Assembly: GCF_001610875.1 (NCBI RefSeq)
Contig: NZ_CP011272.1
Coordinates: 4,383,988 to 4,447,987 of the forward strand
Source: Pirellula sp. SH-Sr6A
GTDB taxonomy: Bacteria; Planctomycetota; Planctomycetia; Pirellulales; Pirellulaceae
Length of the DNA stretch: 64,000 bases
Direction of reading: 5' to 3'
Shown piece by piece: positions 26,121 through 36,193 of this stretch. The position numbers were made by a program, and so were the translations under genes. Numbering within the stretch: position 1 is the first letter of the stretch; each line of letters opens with the position of its first letter. Below the pieces are notes generated by a model. The model was not told the DNA's origin. It ran no database searches and saw nothing but the letters and a program-made list of their open reading frames with translations.

Positions 26121-26495
26121 CTACGTTTTTTGCTCGACGATGAAGGGCGGGAGGACTTGGAATGAAAGCGACGGCGTCTTTCGCCGGGAGATTCCCTCTG
26201 CGACCATCGCGCGCAATTGCGTTGCGGAAGCGACGAGTCGCTGTTGGATCGCCTCGGTTTCTTCGATGGTCGTATCTCCCATCGGTTGAACCAGCACGAG
26301 CAAATGCGATGCGTCGGGTGCCGGGATCACATCGGTAACCGCCACCAGCGCCTCCCCGTGAAGGACTTCGTCTACACCGTATTCCAGCACGCGGCGGACC
26401 TGCGAACAAAGTTGGAGTGTTTTGCGATCGAAGCTCGGTTGGGAGCGAGCCCCGCTTCCGGTGGAAAAGTCGGGTTTTCGTGAATGATGTTTCAT
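26121..26495 (-). CDS. rbfA: ribosome-binding factor A-like protein
   Basis: 124 residues. The N-terminal helix [20 protein letters not shown], the strand [20 protein letters not shown] and the C-terminal [19 protein letters not shown] match the KH-like RbfA fold, including the LR..la..l..R..P.L.F pattern. RbfA assists maturation of the 16S rRNA 5' end and cold adaptation. The usual nusA-infB-rbfA-truB context is absent; the gene converges on glnII and its start overlaps only non-coding sequence upstream of kbl. Assignment is by motif and moderately divergent. Confidence 0.7.
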   Translation of the reverse strand: MKHHSRKPDFSTGSGARSQPSFDRKTLQLCSQVRRVLEYGVDEVLHGEALVAVTDVIPAPDASHLLVLVQPMGDTTIEETEAIQQRLVASATQLRAMVAEGISRRKTPSLSFQVLPPFIVEQKT

Positions 26496-26617
26496 ACGAT
26501 CCTCAAGACACAGTGGGAGAGTTTTCGGTTCGTCTAATTCTAGGGAAACCCTCGGCGGCGAGGCGATTCATTGCTACCATGCTGGTCCATCCTGTTTTCT
26601 TGTCTGGAGCCGAACGA

Positions 26618-27799
26618 ATGAAATCTCAATTCTTGGAATACTTGTCCAACTCCCTCCAAAGCATGCGTGATGCGGGAACCTTTAAGACGGAACGTATTAT
26701 CGGTTCTGCGCAAGGAGCCATGGTGGAGCTAGAGGATGGCCGCAAGTTGCTCAATATGTGTGCGAACAACTATTTGGGCTTAGCGCATCACCCGAGTGTG
26801 CAGCAGGCCGCCGAGGAGGCACTGCATCGTTGGGGATATGGAATGGCATCGGTTCGTTTCATTTGTGGGACACAATCGATTCACAAGGATCTGGAGAAAC
26901 AACTCAGTCGATTCCTGGGGTTCGAAGACACCATCCTTTACAATTCCTGCTGGGATGCCAACGGCGGACTTTTTGAGACCATCTTGACTGCGGAAGATGC
27001 CATCATCTCGGATGAGCTCAATCATGCCAGCATCATCGATGGTATTCGATTGTGCAAAGCCCAGCGACTTCGCTACAAGAACAATAACATGGACGACCTT
27101 CGGGCCAAGCTCGAGGAGGCCAAGTCGGCTCGCTTTCGATTGATTGCCACCGATGGAGTGTTCTCGATGGATGGCACGATCGCAGACTTGGCCACAATAT
27201 GCGAGTTGGCCGACGAGTACGATGCGATGGTCATGGTGGATGACTCCCACGCAGTAGGCTTTGTGGGGGCCAAAGGGCGCGGCACGCACGAGCACTGCGG
27301 CGTCCTCGATCGCATCGACATCATGACCGGGACACTTGGCAAAGCATTGGGGGGTGCGAGTGGCGGTTACACCTCAGGGAGCAAGGAGCTCGTCGAGCTT
27401 CTACGGCAACGGTCTCGCACGTACCTCTTTTCCAATACGATCGCTCCCCCCGTTGTTGCGGGTGCTATACGTGCTCTGGAGATTTTGGAACACTCCACGG
27501 AGCTGCGCGATAAGCTCGAGTCCAATACGCAATTCTTTCGGGAAGAGATGTTTCGTCGCGGGATGACCATTCTGCCCGGCACGCACCCGATCACTCCCGT
27601 GATGATTGGAGATGCTGCGCAAGCCGCGCGGGTTGCGCAAGCGATGCTGGAGGATGGGATCTACGTGATCGCCTTCTCCTATCCTGTTGTACCGCAGGGG
27701 AAAGCCCGCATTCGAACGCAAGTCTCCGCGGCGCATGATCGAGCCCAATTGCTCATGGCAGCCGAATCCTTCGAAAAGCGAACGAAGCTGGCCAAGTAA
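26618..27799 (+). CDS. kbl: 2-amino-3-ketobutyrate CoA ligase (glycine C-acetyltransferase)
   Basis: 393 residues, a normal length for the alpha-oxoamine synthase family. Motifs: [44 protein letters not shown] (cofactor Asp and His) and [15 protein letters not shown] with the PLP-binding Lys. These residues, with the FICGTQ variant, favour KBL over BioF or HemA. It cleaves 2-amino-3-ketobutyrate with CoA to glycine and acetyl-CoA in threonine breakdown. The partner tdh is not in the window. The upstream in-frame extension to 26417 overlaps rbfA and is rejected; MKSQFLEYL is a standard N-terminus. Confidence 0.94.
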   Translation: MKSQFLEYLSNSLQSMRDAGTFKTERIIGSAQGAMVELEDGRKLLNMCANNYLGLAHHPSVQQAAEEALHRWGYGMASVRFICGTQSIHKDLEKQLSRFLGFEDTILYNSCWDANGGLFETILTAEDAIISDELNHASIIDGIRLCKAQRLRYKNNNMDDLRAKLEEAKSARFRLIATDGVFSMDGTIADLATICELADEYDAMVMVDDSHAVGFVGAKGRGTHEHCGVLDRIDIMTGTLGKALGGASGGYTSGSKELVELLRQRSRTYLFSNTIAPPVVAGAIRALEILEHSTELRDKLESNTQFFREEMFRRGMTILPGTHPITPVMIGDAAQAARVAQAMLEDGIYVIAFSYPVVPQGKARIRTQVSAAHDRAQLLMAAESFEKRTKLAK

Positions 27800-27834
27800 A
27801 TCAGGCTAGGAAGCGAAAGCGACTTATCCGTTCG

Positions 27835-28155
27835 TTAGCTTCCTTCTGTGGGCAATCGGAAGCGAGGCTTATTCGTTGGTACTGGCAAGCTGTGGCTGCT
27901 GTTGGGATGATTCCCCTTTTTCTGAACCCAGTTCGCTTTGGGGACGCTGGGATTGGTGCCCATGCTGGCAGCCGGCATGAGCTCGCGAATGCGCTGACTA
28001 AGAATGGCAGCGTCGTACCAGGTGAAGGAAAGGTCCGGATCGGCTGCGTAACGTCCGAGCATGCGAAGCGTTTCCGTACGATTCGCTTCGTCGAACATAA
28101 ATATGTACTGTTCCTCGCCGCGCACTAGCGCGACGACGCTGACTTCGCCACTCAT
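27835..28155 (-). CDS. small planctomycete-type hypothetical protein
   Basis: 106 residues. The first 60 are ordered: GEVSVVALVRGEEQYIFMFD, then NRTETLRMLGRYAADPDLSF and a helix SQRIRELMP. The remaining tail is rich in Pro, Asn and Ser and probably disordered. No family name is offered. It lies 78 bp downstream of the lipoprotein gene on the same strand and may be in its operon. Confidence 0.66.
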   Translation of the reverse strand: MSGEVSVVALVRGEEQYIFMFDEANRTETLRMLGRYAADPDLSFTWYDAAILSQRIRELMPAASMGTNPSVPKANWVQKKGNHPNSSHSLPVPTNKPRFRLPTEGS

Positions 28156-28233
28156 GAAGCGAACCTCCGTGCCTGTGTCCGAACCCGTTTGGGATGCGAT
28201 CGCACCTCAACGCGCCGCATTGCCTGTTTGCGG

Positions 28234-29637
28234 CTAGCGTTCGTATCGGTAGACAGGCCATCGGAGATTCAGGCGACTTTCAAGCTGTCCGCCGCGGCTC
28301 GAGAGGGTTTCCACGATGTGCTGATGGCAGCAGAAACGTATAAAGTCTTCGCTGCGTTGGAGATACGATTGCCAGCCTCCGAAACGCGCGTCGTCACGAA
28401 AGTAAAAGTACTCCTGAAGGGATTGCGTGAAATCTTCGTCATTACCGTTATAGGCCTTCATATGTGAAATGACCGGCTCGTATTGGGGCACAAAGGGCGC
28501 GGGTTCCGTGCTAGGACGACGTGGGATAAAACCTCTCGCATCGGGCCAATTGGGTGGATTGCCTTCATTCCTACCTGTGGAGTCGCGGTCATCCCTCGCC
28601 CCGCTACCGATCACAATAGCACCTACCTGGTGAGGCTCCATGACCGCCGATTCACGCGGACCGGTCTGCCCCAACACCTCTTCTCCCTCCACCTCTTCCT
28701 GCATTCCCATCGTCGGTTCCAAGGAGGAATCAATTCGGAAGCTACCGTCGGATTGAGGGATCAATGGGTTTTGCTCCTCCAACGATCGGACCTTCGCGGG
28801 CATGCGCGCTGGCTCTTCAAACGGTTCTTCCCACGAAGCGAATTGAACTCGCACTTTCGCCGATTCGATTCCGTTCGCTAGCGTTTCTACTTCTTCATCC
28901 GAGTTCCCTGTCGGTGCAGGGGCTGGTAATTCCGAACTGGGAATTTCTCCGGGACCACGCGCGGGCTCGGGTGCAATATTTTGTTCTTCCGGCGTCGGGA
29001 GCAAAGGGGACGCGAGGGCGGGGGGTGAGGCAGACTCTGTCCCGGCGCGAGGCGTTTGGGTTGCGATTTGCTCGCGGGCCAAGGCTCTTTCGGATTCAAG
29101 CCGTATCCATTCCGGAATCTTCTTTTCTTCTTTGGTTCCCCAGGGAAGTCCGTAGCCGACCGGGATGGGATGCAACCCGGGGTTGGCTGCGTACCAATTC
29201 ACCTTGAGAGTCATGCGAGGTGGGTAATAGGGTGTATAGTCCGTCACCGCTCCTTGGAGGACCGCGTCGACTCCGAGGAACTGGGCGAATTGTTGAAAGT
29301 CTTCCGCGGTAGCGATCGGTCGATTCAGCCGTTGTTGTTCAAAGGCGATGAGAGCTTGTTCGACGACGCCGAGCGGAAGGACTTCGAAGCCGGGGACCGA
29401 CTGAAGTTCGTTGTAATAGGCGAGCGATACACGGGCGCCGCTGAGGGTAGGTTCTTCGCTTTGATTGCGAAAGGGAAGAATCGCGACCCGAGAGAGTTCA
29501 GGAAACGGGTTGTGGTACTTCGGTTTGTACCGCACATCGGGAATCGCGGCGCACCCGGGGCACAAGAGAAGCATGCCGCAGAGAATCCCGATCGCAAACG
29601 CAATCGGTCGTCGAGCTTCAATGGATAGGTGAACCAT
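28234..29637 (-). CDS. lipoprotein with CsgG/LpoB-like N-terminal domain and disordered insert
   Basis: 467 residues from the ATG at 29637. The N-terminus has a hydrophobic helix (PIAFAIGILCGMLLLCPGC) ending in a Cys at about residue 28, compatible with a lipoprotein, though Pro at -2 makes the lipobox imperfect. Residues 45-165 (VAILPFRNQSEEP, then ELQSVPGFEVLPLGVVEQAL and FLGVDAVLQGAVTDYTPYYP) resemble the CsgG/TolB-like fold of outer-membrane lipoproteins. Residues 200-370 are a Pro/Glu/Ser-rich linker. The last 80 residues form an ordered C-terminal piece with FRDDARFGGWQSYLQRSEDF. An 18-bp hairpin lies in its leader. Confidence 0.78.
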   Translation of the reverse strand: MVHLSIEARRPIAFAIGILCGMLLLCPGCAAIPDVRYKPKYHNPFPELSRVAILPFRNQSEEPTLSGARVSLAYYNELQSVPGFEVLPLGVVEQALIAFEQQRLNRPIATAEDFQQFAQFLGVDAVLQGAVTDYTPYYPPRMTLKVNWYAANPGLHPIPVGYGLPWGTKEEKKIPEWIRLESERALAREQIATQTPRAGTESASPPALASPLLPTPEEQNIAPEPARGPGEIPSSELPAPAPTGNSDEEVETLANGIESAKVRVQFASWEEPFEEPARMPAKVRSLEEQNPLIPQSDGSFRIDSSLEPTMGMQEEVEGEEVLGQTGPRESAVMEPHQVGAIVIGSGARDDRDSTGRNEGNPPNWPDARGFIPRRPSTEPAPFVPQYEPVISHMKAYNGNDEDFTQSLQEYFYFRDDARFGGWQSYLQRSEDFIRFCCHQHIVETLSSRGGQLESRLNLRWPVYRYER

Positions 29638-29668
29638 GGGTGGAGGAGGTTTGGCGAATGAATATGGA

Positions 29669-29712
29669 GCATTACGAGGGGAACTCCAGGCACAGAGTTC
29701 CCTTCGTAATGC
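29669..29712. promoter_or_regulatory. 18-bp-stem hairpin upstream of the lipoprotein gene
   Basis: Arms GCATTACGAGGGGAACTC (29669-29686) and GAGTTCCCTTCGTAATGC (29695-29712) pair over all 18 positions with a single G-T wobble, around an 8-nt loop. It starts 31 bp upstream of the minus-strand lipoprotein start. No U-run follows on either strand, so a leader structure, protein-binding site or remnant of a small mobile element is more likely than a terminator. Confidence 0.6.
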
Positions 29713-29936
29713 ATACCTCTTTCCCCCTAGGTACAGATGGGAGTATCGGCACCAATCGCCAATCTTCTGAAGGCAATCCAAACGTTCGAATTGTTTTTTT
29801 CCAAATTGTCTGCCTAACCGGAAAAGATTCACGCATCGCATCCAGATTGCCGAAGAAGGAATATGCCCCGTGATAGTGTCCTCTACCACCATCAGCGTTT
29901 TCCCTATGGAAACCAATCGCAAAAGCGAGACTTCGG

Positions 29937-30464
29937 ATGAATCTTCCCTTCCCATGGATGGGTGCCTCCCTCGCGGCAGCGCCCGCAGTCCTGCAGTCGG
30001 TGGGACAAGTAGCGGGAAAGACGAGCGAAGCCTTTGGCGATCTGCTCTCTCAAATCCTTCATCCATCGGACAGTGGCCCCTCGGAAGTCCCGCACGCGAG
30101 CAAAGCAACAGCCTCCGCTGGTGAAGCGACGGACAAAAAAAGTGTGTTGAGTTGGTCCGAGGTCCAAAAATCGCTCCGGGAATGGGTTGAGGGGGCGAGC
30201 AAACGGTTGGGGAACCCCTTTTCGGCTGGGACCGTTTCTTTAGAGATCGATCATCAAGACCGTGTGACCGTTCACGGTGCCGAGCCCTTTCGCGAAGGAC
30301 TTGAGGAGCACTTGGGCCAGAGGCCAGATCTTGTCGACGGCATCCTCGCGCACAAGAGGGAATCTGAAGAGCCCCTTTCTTGGTTGCCCAATCCGAGCGG
30401 GCCGGTTGCTGGGAGTGGGCGCCCTTCGCAGGGTGCAGGCTCCCCGTTTCGCATCGTACTCTGA
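29937..30464 (+). CDS. hypothetical protein
   Basis: 175 residues. The first ~20 are mildly hydrophobic (LPFPWMGASLAAAPAVLQSV), followed by a disordered Ser/Ala/Lys segment, then an ordered part with WSEVQKSLREWVEGASKRL and TVSLEIDHQDRVTVHGAEP. The tail is Pro/Gly/Ser-rich. Codon use resembles the neighbours, but no family is recognised and the ribosome-binding site is weak. Divergent from the lipoprotein gene across 300 bp, which hold the hairpin at 29669-29712 and nothing else recognised. Confidence 0.5.
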   Translation: MNLPFPWMGASLAAAPAVLQSVGQVAGKTSEAFGDLLSQILHPSDSGPSEVPHASKATASAGEATDKKSVLSWSEVQKSLREWVEGASKRLGNPFSAGTVSLEIDHQDRVTVHGAEPFREGLEEHLGQRPDLVDGILAHKRESEEPLSWLPNPSGPVAGSGRPSQGAGSPFRIVL

Positions 30465-30587
30465 TCTTCGTCTGATCGCACTTTCAACGTCTTCGGGTCG
30501 GGATCTTTACTGCTTCAAAATCGAAGAGAAGCGGGATGGAGTAAGATGAGCAACCTCGACCCATTTGTATTCTCCCCTCGGTGACAC

Positions 30588-31361
<774 letters not shown>

Positions 31362-31371
31362 TCAGCCATGC

Positions 31372-31403
31372 AAAATGCCATCGCTCTTTGGCGATGGCAT
31401 TTT
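31372..31403. terminator. bidirectional intrinsic terminator between rhomboid and sigma factor genes
   Basis: Perfect 13-bp stem AAAATGCCATCGC/GCGATGGCATTTT with a 6-nt loop, giving a U-run at the end of the stem in either direction. It lies 10 nt after the rhomboid stop and 45 nt from the convergent sigma factor stop. Confidence 0.88.
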
Positions 31404-31448
31404 GACGTTCAAGGAGTTGACGATGGATGCGTCCCCTACGACGGGGCG

Positions 31449-32372
31449 TTAAGCCAAGCCGAGTCGTTCTTTGGGATCTTTCAGGGCGTGCTGCAATCGA
31501 TTGAGAGCTTCGGTTTCGATTTGCCTTACACGTTCCCGTGTCAGACCGAGTTCGGCTCCGATTTCTTTCAGGGTGTGAGGTGGGGTGTCCCCCAATCCGA
31601 AGCGGAGTTTAAGCACCGTTGCTTCGCGGGTATCGAGGGTCCCAAGCAGTTCGATGGCTGTCTTCAAAACATCGTGGTCGAGGAGCGCTTCATCGGGGCT
31701 CTTCAACCGTTCGTCCATCACCATCTCACCCAGAGACCATCCTGAGTCGGATTGGTCGCTTTGGGGTGTGGCGTTGTAGACTTGAATTGCTTTTTTGATG
31801 ATTGGGAGCTTCTTCTTAGGAAGCCCCAGAACGCGGGCTACTTCTTCTTGGGTCGGCATTCGACCGAGTTCATCCGAGAGCCGCGCGGTGGCACGTCGCC
31901 ATTTGCTCAGAAGCTCGACCATGTAGGCGGGGATGCGGATCGTCTTCGCGGAGTTGATCAGAGCGCGTTTGATCGACTGCTTGATCCAATAGCTGGCGTA
32001 GGTGCTAAATCGCGTTCCCATGTCCGGATCAAATCCTTCCACGGCGCGCAACAATCCCAAGTTTCCTTCTTCGATGAGATCTTGTAACGCGAGTCCTTTG
32101 CCAACATAGCTGCGAGAAATGTTCACAACGAGTCGAAGGTTGGCACGGACCATTCGATCTCGGGCGGCCGCGTCACCTTTCGCAATTGCTCTCGCGAGCA
32201 TTTGCTCGTCCTCGGCCGTCAAGAGCTTGGTCTCGTTAATCTCTCTCAGGTAGGTCTCCAGGGGAGATTGAAGCTGTGCACCATCCTTGGGACTGCGTCG
32301 ACGAGAGATCGAACGGATCTCTTCGTCCTGTGGCTCCTCCACGTCGTCTAAGTATGGGCCAGTTTTTGCCAT
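31449..32372 (-). CDS. RNA polymerase sigma factor, RpoD/SigA (sigma-70 group 1/2) family
   Basis: 307 residues from the ATG at 32372. Region 1.2 (SPLETYLREINETKLLTAED), region 2 with DLIEEGNLGLLRAVEGFDP and GTRFSTYASYWIKQSIKRAL (core binding and -10 recognition), region 3 (IPAYMVELLSKWRRA) and region 4 with LKEIGAELGLTRERVRQIE are complete. Region 1.1 is missing, as in group 2 or short primary-like sigma factors of planctomycetes. The upstream extension to 32579 is not family-like. Divergent from bioB across 250 bp. Confidence 0.93.
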   Translation of the reverse strand: MAKTGPYLDDVEEPQDEEIRSISRRRSPKDGAQLQSPLETYLREINETKLLTAEDEQMLARAIAKGDAAARDRMVRANLRLVVNISRSYVGKGLALQDLIEEGNLGLLRAVEGFDPDMGTRFSTYASYWIKQSIKRALINSAKTIRIPAYMVELLSKWRRATARLSDELGRMPTQEEVARVLGLPKKKLPIIKKAIQVYNATPQSDQSDSGWSLGEMVMDERLKSPDEALLDHDVLKTAIELLGTLDTREATVLKLRFGLGDTPPHTLKEIGAELGLTRERVRQIETEALNRLQHALKDPKERLGLA

Positions 32373-32623
32373 GAAAGCTCCGATGCTTGGTCGAGGGGCT
32401 TCTAGGGAATGCCGAACGGACAATCCGAAGCTAGATAGCATTCCACCCCTGCCGTATCGTCGAAGGAATGCAGGCATATCCACAGAATTCGCCGAGGGAT
32501 GGCGTGTAGCGATTATTCTCGACGCGCAAAGCCTTTGCCTGTAACCTCTTCCGCCGTACAATCCCTGACTTCGGCGCATCGGTTAACGTCCTCAAAAGGC
32601 GGACAATCGGCGTATGGGTTACA

Positions 32624-33703
32624 ATGGCGGCTCCGCACGCTTCCTCCGTTTACCACTCCTTCTGGATTCCAATGCTTTCTCCCACTGCAGTCCCTTCGAC
32701 CGATTCGATTTGGCATTCGCTTGCAGCCTCGGTTCTCGCTGGTCAGGAGATCAGCCGCTCCCAAGCGTTATCGATTCTCGAGTCCTCCGATGAGGAGTGG
32801 CTGGATCTATTGGGAGCCGCCTACCGCATCCGTCATCAGTACTTCGGAAAGACGGTACAGCTCTATTTCTTGATGAATGCGAAGAGCGGTCTCTGTCCAG
32901 AGGATTGCCATTACTGCAGCCAGTCGAAGATTTCGGATGCACCGATTCCCAAGTACAACATCTTGAGCCGTGACAAGCTCATGGATGGAGCGAGGTTGGC
33001 TGCGGAGCGCAAGAGCAAAACGTATTGCATCGTTATCAGTGGTCGGGCCCCCAATGAGCGAGAGATGAAGGCGGTGGAGACGATCGTTCCGGAGATCAAG
33101 CGGACGTATGGTCTGAATATCTGTGCCTGTTTGGGACTTCTCAACGAGGATCAGGCCAAGCGATTGAAGGCGGCAGGCGTGGACAAAGTGAATCACAATC
33201 TGAACACGAGTCGCGACCATTACGCGGAGATCTGCACGACGCACACGTTTGACGATCGAGTAGAAACGCTGCAGCATGTGCGAAATGCGGGCATGCAGCT
33301 GTGCAGCGGCGGCATCATTGGGATGGGGGAAAAGAAAGAGGACATCGTCGAGATGGCATTTTCTTTGAAGGAGTTATCCGTTGAGTCGATTCCGTTGAAT
33401 TTTCTGCATGCGATCGATGGCACACCCTTCGAAAAGCAGGAGTATCTCGATGCACGCGATTGCATCCGAGCCTTGTGCATGATGCGATTTGTAAATCCGC
33501 GAAGTGAATTGCGTATTGCGGGAGGCCGTGAGCGTCACCTGCGATCGTTGCAACCGTTTGGTCTGTTTGTAGCGAATAGTATTTTTGTTGGCGATTACTT
33601 GACCACGCAGGGGCAGGCACCCGAAGAGGATTACAACATGATACGAGACTTGGGATTTGAGATCACCGAAAGCTGCGCTGGACCTGAGGAGCCTTGTTGC
33701 TGA
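32624..33703 (+). CDS. bioB: biotin synthase
   Basis: 359 residues. The radical SAM cluster motif is Cys91, Cys95 and Cys98 (GLCPEDCHYCSQSK), followed by YCIVISGRAP, KVNHNLNTSRDHYAEICTTH and GGIIGMGE, all typical of BioB. It inserts sulfur into dethiobiotin to make biotin, using SAM-derived radicals and a sacrificial [2Fe-2S] cluster. An alternative start at 32672 (MLSPTAVPSTDS) would remove 16 residues of uncertain value. The C-terminal CAGPEEPCC tail contains extra cysteines. No other bio genes are in the window. Confidence 0.95.
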   Translation: MAAPHASSVYHSFWIPMLSPTAVPSTDSIWHSLAASVLAGQEISRSQALSILESSDEEWLDLLGAAYRIRHQYFGKTVQLYFLMNAKSGLCPEDCHYCSQSKISDAPIPKYNILSRDKLMDGARLAAERKSKTYCIVISGRAPNEREMKAVETIVPEIKRTYGLNICACLGLLNEDQAKRLKAAGVDKVNHNLNTSRDHYAEICTTHTFDDRVETLQHVRNAGMQLCSGGIIGMGEKKEDIVEMAFSLKELSVESIPLNFLHAIDGTPFEKQEYLDARDCIRALCMMRFVNPRSELRIAGGRERHLRSLQPFGLFVANSIFVGDYLTTQGQAPEEDYNMIRDLGFEITESCAGPEEPCC

Positions 33704-33889
33704 TTTTGCTCTGGCAGCTATTTCCGGGTGATGTGACATTCTCTCCTTAATCGTCACACCTGCCTCCAGGCGTTACTTGTTCGCCATGCGGAGAAGCCCT
33801 ACCCGTTCCATTTCTATTTTGAGAGGTTTTGGGAACATTTGTTTTAGATTTCTTAGCGGGGTGCTAAGGTTGCTGACCCAAAAGTCAGC

Positions 33890-36013
33890 TTGGAACCCAT
33901 CCCGCTAGGAAAGGACATCCCGAAATTTATGCTCATGCGGCACCCGCTTCCTGATCTGCAATTCGCCTACCGCTTGCCGTACGGTGCAAACGTCCACGAA
34001 CGTGGCGTTCAGTTCACGATCTTTAGTCGATCGGCGACCCAGATGCGGTTGCTGCTCTACAAGGATGTGAACGACCGTGAGCCAAGCGAAGTCATCGAGT
34101 TCGACCGCAAGGCGGATCGATGGGGAGATGTCTGGAGCATCTTTGTTCCAGGACTCAAACCAGGGCAACTATACCATTTGCAAGCCAATGGGCCTTTTGA
34201 TCCGGAATCGGGTCAGTGGTTCGATGGCAATGCGAGACTTATCGACCCGTACGCCAAAGCGCTTGCGGGTTGCTGTCAACAAACAACCGATGGTGTCATT
34301 CGTCCTCCCAAGTGCGTGGTGGTCGATGATGCGTTCGATTGGGAGGGCGACCGGCACATCCGACGCCCCTTGAGCGACTCGATCATATACGAGATGCATG
34401 TGCGTGGATTCACACAGCACAAGTCCTCGAGCGTTCAGCACCCTGGAACCTACCTAGGTGTCATCGAGAAAATCCCCTACCTGAAGAGCTTGGGGGTGAC
34501 CGCGGTGGAATTGATGCCCGTGCATGAATTCCCCATCCTTGATGTCTATGGAAACGTTCCTGAGCGCCAGAACTACTGGGGTTACGACCCCATGAACTTC
34601 TTCTCTCCCCACCGAGGCTACTCGCATTCGAAAGAACCGGGTGCCCAGGTGCAGGAGTTCAAGGAGATGGTCAAAGCCTTGCACCAAGCGGGAATCGAAG
34701 TCATTCTCGACGTGGTGTTCAACCACACCTGTGAAGGAAACGAGCGGGGGCCCGTGCTTTCGTTCAAGGGGCTTGAGAACCAAGTCTATTACATTTTGAA
34801 TTCAGGGGGCGCTCACTACAGCAACTACAGCGGCTGCGGGAACACCTTCAACGGCAATCACCCTGTTTGCCGCGAATTGATTTTCCACTGCCTCCGCCAT
34901 TGGGTTCACAACTACCACATCGACGGTTTCCGTTTCGATTTGGCGAGTATTCTCTCTCGCGATCGATACGGCAATTTGATGCCCAATCCGCCCTTGGTCG
35001 ACTTGATCGCGGAAGATCCTATGCTGGCCGATACGAAAATTATCGCCGAGGCTTGGGACGCTGCGGGTGCCTATCAAGTGGGATCGTTTGGCGATCTGCG
35101 ATGGGCCGAGTGGAATGGGCGATTCCGAGATGATGTGCGCCGGTATTGGCGAGGCGATGGCGGCATGGTCGGTGCGATGGCTACCCGGTTGAGCGGATCT
35201 TCGGATCTGTATGAACACGCAGGTCGCGCTCCGTATTGCAGCATCAACTTTGTCACTTCCCATGATGGCTTCACCATGAACGACCTTGTCACGTACAAGG
35301 ACAAGCATAATGAAGCCAACGGGGAAGGAAATCGCGACGGGGACAACAATAACTGCAGCGACAACTACGGAGTCGAGGGTCCTACGAAAAAGAAGGCCGT
35401 CGAAAACATCCGCGTTCGACAGATCAAAAACATGATGTCGACACTGTTGCTCAGCCAAGGTGTACCGATGGTCGTGATGGGGGACGAAGTCCGACGTACG
35501 CAGCGAGGCAATAACAATGCTTACTGCCAAGACAACGACATTTCGTGGTTCCATTGGGATCAAGTGGATTCACAGAGCGAGATGTTACGCTTCACCCAAG
35601 CGTTGATCGAGTTCCGCAAGATGCAGCCTTCTCTCCGAAGGCAACAATTCTTGACCGGACGCCCGCAAGATCAACGAGGTATTCCCGATGTCAGCTGGTT
35701 CGAGTCGACCGGAAAACCAATCCACTGGGACGCCCCCAATGGCACATTGGTTTGCTGGCTCGGCAAGCCAACCCCCGCGGAAGACCCGGAAGGCTTCGGA
35801 CGCGATATCTTGATCATGCTCAACGGAACTCCCGAGACCAAACAATTCATCATGCCGGCCGCAACCCGCGGGATCCGATGGCGATTGTTCATGGATACAG
35901 CGAAAGAGTCTCCCAAGGACGTGTATCCTGATCTCGATGGTCCTTTGGCTCCAGCTAGCCGTCAAATCGAATTGATCTACCGATCCTCCATGGTGTGGAT
36001 CGGCGATCAGTAA
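33890..36013 (+). CDS. glgX: glycogen debranching enzyme/isoamylase (GlgX/TreX type, GH13)
   Basis: 707 residues. An N-terminal CBM48 module (about 25-130, PYGANVHERGVQFTIFSRSA) precedes the GH13 catalytic barrel. Motif I is DVVFNHT, motif II DGFRFDLAS (nucleophile Asp), motif III IIAEAWDAAGAYQ (acid/base Glu) and motif IV TSHDGFTMNDL (transition-state Asp). A C-terminal beta domain follows. It hydrolyses alpha-1,6 branches of glycogen. The longest frame begins with TTG at 33890; the ATG at 33929 (MLMRHPLPD) is an alternative. A terminator-like hairpin follows at 36088. Confidence 0.94.
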   Translation: MEPIPLGKDIPKFMLMRHPLPDLQFAYRLPYGANVHERGVQFTIFSRSATQMRLLLYKDVNDREPSEVIEFDRKADRWGDVWSIFVPGLKPGQLYHLQANGPFDPESGQWFDGNARLIDPYAKALAGCCQQTTDGVIRPPKCVVVDDAFDWEGDRHIRRPLSDSIIYEMHVRGFTQHKSSSVQHPGTYLGVIEKIPYLKSLGVTAVELMPVHEFPILDVYGNVPERQNYWGYDPMNFFSPHRGYSHSKEPGAQVQEFKEMVKALHQAGIEVILDVVFNHTCEGNERGPVLSFKGLENQVYYILNSGGAHYSNYSGCGNTFNGNHPVCRELIFHCLRHWVHNYHIDGFRFDLASILSRDRYGNLMPNPPLVDLIAEDPMLADTKIIAEAWDAAGAYQVGSFGDLRWAEWNGRFRDDVRRYWRGDGGMVGAMATRLSGSSDLYEHAGRAPYCSINFVTSHDGFTMNDLVTYKDKHNEANGEGNRDGDNNNCSDNYGVEGPTKKKAVENIRVRQIKNMMSTLLLSQGVPMVVMGDEVRRTQRGNNNAYCQDNDISWFHWDQVDSQSEMLRFTQALIEFRKMQPSLRRQQFLTGRPQDQRGIPDVSWFESTGKPIHWDAPNGTLVCWLGKPTPAEDPEGFGRDILIMLNGTPETKQFIMPAATRGIRWRLFMDTAKESPKDVYPDLDGPLAPASRQIELIYRSSMVWIGDQ

Positions 36014-36087
36014 GACAGTCGACCTGGCGTCCGCCACTGAGTCATAAGAGGTATGCAAGCCGGGTTCACCCGCTTGCTGCAAGCAGA

Positions 36088-36138
36088 AAACGCCGGAGTT
36101 ATCGGAGCAACATACTGCACCGAAGTTCTCCGGCGTTT
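36088..36138. terminator. hairpin between glgX and the convergent oxidoreductase gene
   Basis: Eleven-base perfect inverted repeat AAACGCCGGAG (36088-36098) and CTCCGGCGTTT (36128-36138) enclosing a 29-nt loop that itself contains a TCGG/CCGA inner pairing. Located 75 nt after the glgX stop and 55 nt from the oxidoreductase stop. A likely shared terminator. Confidence 0.6.
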
Positions 36139-36193
36139 CACGTTTTTGTGGCAACCTGCTTGGGAGCAAACCGCTTCCAATGCGATCGACCGC

